Positions 60,953 through 64,000 of a DNA stretch of 64,000 bases are shown here, piece after piece. Under the pieces are notes generated by a model, which was not told where the DNA came from, searched no databases, and worked only from the letters and a program-made list of their open reading frames with translations. The position numbers and the translations under genes are program-made. The DNA comes from Actinomycetes bacterium (GTDB lineage Bacteria; Actinomycetota; Actinomycetes; Actinomycetales; Dermatophilaceae): the NCBI GenBank assembly GCA_029552065.1, contig JAKPEG010000227.1, positions 1 through 64,000 of the forward strand. The letters are read 5' to 3'. Numbering within the stretch: the stretch's first letter is position 1; each line of letters starts with the position of its first letter.

Positions 60953-62024
60953 CGCCGCCGCCGTCCTGGACCCGGCGTCCGTGCAGGCACTGCTCGCGCG
61001 GACCGGCGTCCCCGATCCGGCCGACGCCCCCGCGCTGCGCTGGGGTGTGCTGGCCCCCGGGGGGATCGCCCACAAGTTCGTCGACGCCGTGCACTCCTAC
61101 ACCGCCGGGCGGGTGGTGGCTGCGGCCTCACGCGACGCGGACCGGGCGCGCGCCTTCGCGCAGGTGCACGGCATACCGCGGGCATATGCCGGCTACGACC
61201 GACTCGTGGCCGACCCGGAGGTCGACGCGGTCTACGTCGCGTCGCCGCACTCGGCCCATCTCGCACACGCCGTGCTCGCGATCGAGGCCGGCAAGCACGT
61301 GCTCGTCGAAAAGGCGTTGGCCCGCAACCTGGCCGAGGTGGACCGGATCTTCGCGGCGGCGGCCGCGCACCGGGTCTTCGCGATGGAGGCGATGTGGACC
61401 CGGCACCTGCCCCACATCGCCCTCGTGCGCGAGTGGGTCGCCCAGGGTCGGGTCGGTCAGGTCGTGAGCGTCGTCGCCGACCATGGACAGTCCCTCGACC
61501 TCGAGGCGACCCACAGGCTCAAGGACCCGACGCTCGCCGGAGGGGCGCTGCTCGACCTGGGGGTCTATCCGATCTCCTTCGTCGTCGATCTGCTCGGGGC
61601 TCCGTGGGGCGTCCATGCGACGGGTCATCGCACCGAGACGGGGGTCGACGCGACCTCGGCGATCACCCTCGAATACCCGGATCCCGTTGTCGCGCAGGCG
61701 TCCTGCACGTTGCTCACCAAGACGCCGACGACGGCCGTGGTGGCCGGCACGGCGGCGCGGATCGAGCTCGAGGGCGACTTCTACGCACCGACCCGGCTGC
61801 AGCTGATCTCGGCCGACCGTGGCCTCGACCCGCAGGCCGCCGTGCTGGAGACGGTCGATGCCCGGGTGCCCAACGGCTTCCAGTTCCAGGTCGCCGAGGC
61901 TGCGCGGTGCATCACGGCCGGGCTGGCCGAGAGTCCACGGATGGACTGGGAGTCCTCCCGCACGGTCATGCGCGCGATGGACACGGTGCGCGCACAGCTC
62001 GGGGTGCGCTATCCCGGTGAGTGA
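60945..62024 (+). CDS. Gfo/Idh/MocA family oxidoreductase
   Basis: The 359-residue enzyme has a Rossmann N-terminus (WGVLAPGGIAHKFV near 33), VYVASPHSAHLAHAVLAIEAGKHVLVEKALARNL (the EK motif with substrate-side lysine), and MEAMWTRHLPH, GGALLDLGVYPISF in the C-terminal domain. This matches sugar or trans-1,2-dihydrodiol-type dehydrogenases using NAD(P). Substrate unknown. It overlaps the nucleotidyltransferase by eight bases and the convergent thioesterase by 16. Confidence 0.88.
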   Translation: MTDAAAVLDPASVQALLARTGVPDPADAPALRWGVLAPGGIAHKFVDAVHSYTAGRVVAAASRDADRARAFAQVHGIPRAYAGYDRLVADPEVDAVYVASPHSAHLAHAVLAIEAGKHVLVEKALARNLAEVDRIFAAAAAHRVFAMEAMWTRHLPHIALVREWVAQGRVGQVVSVVADHGQSLDLEATHRLKDPTLAGGALLDLGVYPISFVVDLLGAPWGVHATGHRTETGVDATSAITLEYPDPVVAQASCTLLTKTPTTAVVAGTAARIELEGDFYAPTRLQLISADRGLDPQAAVLETVDARVPNGFQFQVAEAARCITAGLAESPRMDWESSRTVMRAMDTVRAQLGVRYPGE

Positions 62025-62866
62025 GCGTCCTCGGGTCGCGGCATCGGCCGCACCGTGAGGATCTGCTCGGCTCGGCCCACCGGTCCCGACTCGTCGTGCA
62101 GCGTGGTCGAGGTGAGCCCCACACCCGCTTCGCCGATCGTCACGAGGGTGTCGAAGCCGACCCAGTGCCCGGGCCCGCCGTGCGGTTCCCGGTAGAAGTG
62201 GATCGACAGGTCGACGTTGGGGAACAGCCACTCACGCGGGTCCAGCCGGGTGTTCATCCCGTTGGCCGTGTCGACGAGACACACGAAGGCCGCCGCCGGC
62301 GCCACCGGCTCGTCGGCGACGACGACGAGGTCGGTCGAGATCCACGCCTGCCCCCGGCCCGGCGTCCGGTCGTCGGTATGCCGCAGCCGCAGGCTCGCGA
62401 TGTACCCGCCCGGCCACCAGCCCGACGGGTCGATCGAGGTGCCGTCGGCCACCGCCGGCAGCGCCTCGGGGAGTCCGCCCGCGACCCCCGCAGTGTCCGT
62501 CCGCGCCAGCCGCCATGCACTCGCGCGCACCACCTCGCGCCCGCCGGCGACCGCGACCGCCTCGACGAGCTCGATCGTGCGCCCCGGCCGCACGGTGCGC
62601 ACGGTGATCGTGGTCGGCAGTGCGGGGATGAGGCCGAGGATCTCGAAGGTGACCCGGGCCAGCGCGAGGTCGTCGCGGTGTTCGCGCCGGGAGAGGCAGT
62701 GCGCGAGCAGCCCCGACACGGGTGCCATGTGCTGCTCGTGGGCGTTCCACGCCCCTTGGGCGTTGAGGGTGGGCGCGAAGGTGTCCTCAGAGAGCCTGCG
62801 GTAGTAGGCGACCGGGTCGGCCACCAGGTCGGGCAGGTCGTCGAGGCTCATCCCCACCGCGCTCAC
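62009..62866 (-). CDS. Acyl-CoA thioesterase (TesB-like double hotdog)
   Basis: The 285-residue protein has the TesB-type architecture of two hotdog domains: an N-terminal half with WNAHEQHMAPVSGLLAH and RVTFEILGLIPAL, and a C-terminal half with VDTANGMNTRLDPREWLFPNVDLSIHFYREP. The family hydrolyses acyl-CoA. The GTG at 62866 overlaps the stop of the upstream hydrolase (GTGA); an ATG at 62851 is an alternative. Convergent with the oxidoreductase gene over 16 bases. Confidence 0.82.
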   Translation of the reverse strand: MSAVGMSLDDLPDLVADPVAYYRRLSEDTFAPTLNAQGAWNAHEQHMAPVSGLLAHCLSRREHRDDLALARVTFEILGLIPALPTTITVRTVRPGRTIELVEAVAVAGGREVVRASAWRLARTDTAGVAGGLPEALPAVADGTSIDPSGWWPGGYIASLRLRHTDDRTPGRGQAWISTDLVVVADEPVAPAAAFVCLVDTANGMNTRLDPREWLFPNVDLSIHFYREPHGGPGHWVGFDTLVTIGEAGVGLTSTTLHDESGPVGRAEQILTVRPMPRPEDAHSPG

Positions 62867-63702
62867 GATGCCGAGCCTTCACCGGCCGAGGTCACCCGGT
62901 CGAGGATCGCCGCTGCGCACTCCCGCGGAGCGAGCTCGGGCAACCAGTGCCCATGCGGCAGCCGGGTGAATCGGTAGTCGGCGAGCACGCACTCGGCCGT
63001 GAGCGCGGCCGCCTTCGGCCCGAGGTAGCTGTCGCGCTCACCCCACACGAAAGCGGCTGGCACCCGGCAGCGATGGGCGACCCCACGGGTGAGCAGGGCA
63101 CCGCGGTACCAGTTCATCGCCGCGGTGAGCGCGCCGGGCTCGGCGAGGTGGGCGGCATACCGCTGGGCGTCCTCGGCGGGCAACCCGTCGGCGGCGAGGG
63201 TGCGGGCCATGCGGGGCGCGAACCACCACTCGGGCACGCGGGGGAGCTGGATGGCTGCCATGTACCACGAGCGCCGCGCCTGGTCGAGGCTTGTGCGCAG
63301 GGCCCGGTTGGTCGCGATCGGGTGCGGGGTGGACAGCGACGTCACCGAGGCGACCCGGTCGGCGTGCTGCCCGGCGGTGAGCCACGCGACGCCGCCACCC
63401 CAGTCGTGCCCGACGACGTGGAACCGCCCGACCCCCGCCGCGTCCGCGAGTGCCACGACATCGGCGACGAGTTGGTCCGACGTGTATGCCGCCCGCCCCC
63501 GGGGCCGCGCGCCGGAGGAGTAGCCGCGCTGGTCGGGGGCGATCGTGCGTAGCCCGGCGTCGTGCAGGAGCGGCGCGACCCGCCGCCAGCTCGACCGGTC
63601 GGTGGGGAAGCCGTGCAGGAGGACGACGAGCGGCCCGTCGAGCGGTCCCTCGTCGTCGACCTCGAACCGAAGCCCCGCCCGCTCGAAGTCGCCGATCCGC
63701 AT
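62863..63702 (-). CDS. Alpha/beta hydrolase, epoxide hydrolase/haloalkane dehalogenase-like
   Basis: The 279-residue enzyme has HGFP near residue 29, RGYSSG, the nucleophile elbow VGHDWGGG (Asp nucleophile as in epoxide hydrolases and dehalogenases rather than Ser), and a late His in PHGHWLPE. AAGGAGG lies four bases before the ATG at 63702. It is coupled to the thioesterase downstream. Substrate is not determined. Confidence 0.85.
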   Translation of the reverse strand: MRIGDFERAGLRFEVDDEGPLDGPLVVLLHGFPTDRSSWRRVAPLLHDAGLRTIAPDQRGYSSGARPRGRAAYTSDQLVADVVALADAAGVGRFHVVGHDWGGGVAWLTAGQHADRVASVTSLSTPHPIATNRALRTSLDQARRSWYMAAIQLPRVPEWWFAPRMARTLAADGLPAEDAQRYAAHLAEPGALTAAMNWYRGALLTRGVAHRCRVPAAFVWGERDSYLGPKAAALTAECVLADYRFTRLPHGHWLPELAPRECAAAILDRVTSAGEGSAS

Positions 63703-63763
63703 CGTGCCTCCTTCGCGTCGCCGGTGGCAGGACCGCCACCAACATCCTGCCACCGGTCCCAGC

Positions 63764-64000
63764 TCACGATCCTCCGGCCGCCGCCCGCCGCGCGCGCTCG
63801 GCCACCGCATAGGGGTCGGTGCGCGCGTCGTAGCCCCAGAAGCCCCGCAGCCAGGCCGCTGTCGCCGCCACGCCGACCACGCAGAGCAGGCCGCCGGAGA
63901 CGATCGAGGTGCGGACCGACCAGCGGTCGGCGACGAGCCCCGAGCGCACCTGTCCGCCGAGCGGACCGACCGAATAGGAGAGCATCTCGATCCCCGCGAG
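63764..64000 (-). CDS. C-terminal part of an MFS transporter (EntS-like), truncated by the window edge
   Basis: The visible 78 codons run in from the right edge and end at 63764. SVGPLGGQVRSGLVADRWSVRTSIVSGGLLCVVGVAATAAWLRGFWGYDAR matches the last membrane segments and tail of EntS/MFS_3-type siderophore or drug exporters, which typically have G-LG--R-GLVAD and S-V-GG. Only the C-terminus is seen; its start lies beyond the window. Confidence 0.8.
   Translation of the reverse strand, partial: LAGIEMLSYSVGPLGGQVRSGLVADRWSVRTSIVSGGLLCVVGVAATAAWLRGFWGYDARTDPYAVAERARRAAAGGS

Larger units (their letters stand above)
714..63491. repeat. Dispersed CGGCATAC / GTATGCCG octamer family, about 82 copies
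   Basis: Hand scanning found about 82 copies across the window, about 44 reading CGGCATAC and 38 reading GTATGCCG on the plus strand. Every GGCATAC heptamer found was preceded by C, so the core is an octamer, often extended to GCGGCATACC. Base composition at about 72 percent GC predicts roughly two copies. The equal-composition control CGGCATAG/CTATGCCG was seen about nine times. Copies lie inside genes (Ala-Tyr, Gly-Ile, Arg-His-Thr or Gly-Met-Pro contexts), in three terminator hairpins (41061, 52228, 58544) and in promoters (12491, 32223, 46629, 50735, 60083). The largest gaps are about 2.3 kb. Function is not known to me; uptake signal, protein-binding site or methylation motif are possible. 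Confidence 0.9.

Noticed and set aside
714-63491. Reading the octamer as a restriction site, KOPS or Chi sequence.
   Set aside because: Restriction sites are usually avoided rather than enriched. KOPS and Chi are strand-polarised, while this octamer is near-equal on both strands. Methylation by an orphan methylase remains possible and is kept as a test.
1-64000. CRISPR arrays, tRNA or rRNA genes, insertion sequences, prophage or integrative elements.
   Set aside because: No regularly spaced repeats of CRISPR type, no tRNA-like cloverleaf, no transposase or integrase, and no att-like repeats were seen.

Overview
The window is a continuous piece of a very GC-rich (roughly 70-73 percent by eye) actinobacterial chromosome. 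Many GTG starts, many ATGA/GTGA start-stop overlaps, leaderless promoters, a bacterial proteasome activator (Bpa) and small Actinobacteria-type families (DUF4235, DUF4190, DUF6941, DUF998) point to Actinomycetes. Gene content is compatible with Micrococcales, perhaps an Intrasporangiaceae-like genus, but that rank is inference. I see no rRNA, tRNA, CRISPR array, transposase or prophage. This is mostly ordinary chromosomal gene content.

Layout. 1-5.4 kb: edge of a possible DUF222/HNH gene, an FMN reductase, an ABC-2 exporter, an enoyl-reductase-like protein and a methyltransferase. 5.6-11.6 kb: a five-gene MacAB-like operon with two membrane-fusion adaptors and a lipoprotein. 11.6-16.5 kb: lipase, acyl-CoA synthetase, ThpR, PH-domain protein, AlaX-like editing protein, MocA-like nucleotidyltransferase. 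16.6-18.4 kb: secreted serine protease and a lipoprotein. 18.4-26.2 kb: a molybdenum hydroxylase cluster of the CO-dehydrogenase family (AAA+ and VWA chaperones, XdhC, 2Fe-2S, Mo and FAD subunits, CoxG), whose large subunit carries the form II motif. 26.5-28.7 kb: otsB-otsA for trehalose. 28.7-32.2 kb: a second AAA+/VWA pair. 32.4 kb: a lone Flp pilin. 32.6-41 kb: CNNM/CorC-type protein, aminotransferase, a deleted polysaccharide-deacetylase remnant, DUF998 protein, FAD dehydrogenase, an ArsR-CDF metal efflux pair divergent from a His-tailed methyltransferase, and bpa. 41-45.5 kb: a PadR-controlled ABC transporter. 45.6-52.6 kb: quinone oxidoreductase, MFS transporter, a 676-residue propeller protein, YbaK, HutF-like deiminase, DUF4235. 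52.6-56.8 kb: a TPP riboswitch followed by a thiamine ABC transporter. 56.8-64 kb: DUF6941, AlaA-type aminotransferase, DUF4190, OsmC, nucleotidyltransferase, Gfo/Idh/MocA oxidoreductase, thioesterase, alpha/beta hydrolase and the end of an MFS transporter.

The most unusual signal is not a gene. The octamer CGGCATAC (or GTATGCCG) occurs about 82 times by hand count, about once per 780 bp, against roughly two expected from base composition. It is used in nearly equal numbers on both strands, in several codon frames (including rare ATA isoleucine codons), as inverted pairs forming three intergenic hairpin terminators, and as part of several leaderless -10 elements. This is how DNA uptake sequences behave in Neisseria and Pasteurellaceae. 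A lone Tad/Flp pilin lies in the window. The uptake role is a hypothesis; the enrichment is directly visible.
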